From a candidate division TM6 bacterium UASB124 (GTDB taxonomy: Bacteria; Babelota; Babeliae; Babelales; RVW-14), in NCBI GenBank assembly GCA_945872225.1, contig CAMBZK010000069.1, positions 1 through 6,449 of the forward strand: a DNA stretch of 6,449 bases. The letters run 5' to 3'. The stretch's first letter is position 1; every line of letters begins with the position of its first letter. A model generated the notes under the pieces. That model saw only the letters and a list, made by a program, of their open reading frames with translations, had not been told where the DNA came from and made no database searches. A program made the position numbers and the translations under genes. Below are positions 6,302-6,449 of the stretch, piece after piece.

Positions 6302-6329
6302 ATTATTGTTAAGCGTAGTGACGTGTGAA
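6302..6329 (-). promoter_or_regulatory. Sigma70-type promoter of the 817-aa protein gene
   Basis: On the minus strand TTCACA (6329-6324; 5 of 6 to the TTGACA consensus) is followed after 16 nt by AATAAT (6307-6302; 5 of 6 to TATAAT). Transcription would begin near 6295, giving a leader of about 30 nt that contains the AAGGAG site. The -35 box lies inside the left arm of the terminal palindrome, so an identical TTCACA also appears on the plus strand at 6440-6445. Confidence 0.6.
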
Positions 6330-6449
6330 TACTGGTTGCTAGATTTTTCATTTATTGGCAGAAAAGGCAAAGCGGGCTCTGAAATTTCAGAGCCCGCTTT
6401 GCCTTTTCTGCCAATAAATGAAAAATCTAGCAACCAGTATTCACACGTC
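6320..6449. repeat. 130-bp perfect palindrome ending at the window edge
   Basis: The two 65-bp arms (6320-6384 and 6385-6449) are exact reverse complements with no spacer; the centre lies between 6384 and 6385. The left arm is unique flank plus the -35 box of the 817-aa gene followed by the terminator core; the right arm is that sequence read backwards. The right arm ends at the last base of the window, so its true extent is not visible. The core is explained by a terminator. The outer 41 bp on each side are not, and fit a fold-back at a contig end better than a natural sequence. Confidence 0.95.
6361..6408. terminator. Bidirectional Rho-independent terminator hairpin (palindrome core)
   Basis: The inner 48 bp of the terminal palindrome read GAAAAGGCAAAGCGGGCTCT, GAAATTTC, then the complement. 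The stem is GC-rich with a minimal central loop (AATT) and is bordered by A-runs on one side and T-runs on the other in both directions (GAAAAGG / CCTTTTC). This is the normal shape of a two-way intrinsic terminator between neighbouring genes. It would insulate the promoter of the 817-aa gene from the gene beyond the window edge. Confidence 0.7.

Noticed and set aside
6409..6449. A divergent plus-strand promoter formed by the right arm (TTCACA at 6440-6445)
   Set aside because: It is an exact mirror of the minus-strand -35 box in a probable fold-back, and no -10 is visible before the window ends.

Overview
The window is a mid-GC bacterial segment with four complete protein genes, all on the minus strand, and the 3' end of a fifth gene on the plus strand at the left edge. 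The phylum cannot be read from the sequence. Signal-peptide export, a DsbD/CcdA-type membrane reductant conduit, a bacterial-type AspRS and Shine-Dalgarno sites all say Bacteria. The large unrecognised secreted protein with a basic Lys/Pro/Ala tail suggests a poorly sampled lineage; a Dependentiae-like group is only a hunch.

Layout, left to right: (1) the last 44 codons of an unidentified plus-strand gene, convergent with (2) a Nudix hydrolase (160-606, minus), (3) a cytoplasmic thioredoxin (610-930, minus) and (4) aspartyl-tRNA synthetase (947-2761, minus). The spacings of 16 and 3 nt make aspS-trxA-nudix a likely operon, possibly read from a weak promoter near 2810-2837. (5) A CcdA/DsbD-type eight-helix membrane protein (2857-3714, minus) is followed upstream by a strong hairpin terminator (3741-3788). 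(6) An 817-residue secreted protein of unknown function (3812-6265, minus) has a signal peptide, a helical N-terminal region, a propeller-like beta-repeat region and a 150-residue basic, repeat-rich tail. It has a good SD site and a good sigma70-type promoter at 6302-6329.

The last 130 bases (6320-6449) form a perfect spacerless palindrome that ends exactly at the window edge. Its inner 48 bp look like an ordinary bidirectional terminator. The outer 41 bp on each side copy the promoter flank, including the -35 box, so this is most likely a contig end folded back on itself. A natural long palindrome or hairpin replicon end is possible but less likely.

How the genes may work together: thioredoxin and the CcdA/DsbD-like protein fit as electron donor and transmembrane conduit carrying reducing power out of the cytoplasm. 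The secreted protein next door has four cysteines after the predicted cleavage site and could be a client, but that is inference. AspRS carries a His in its anticodon-binding domain that is typical of non-discriminating enzymes, which would imply a GatCAB route to Asn-tRNA(Asn). I do not see a clearly new multi-gene system. The best candidates for novelty are the 817-residue protein and the terminal palindrome.
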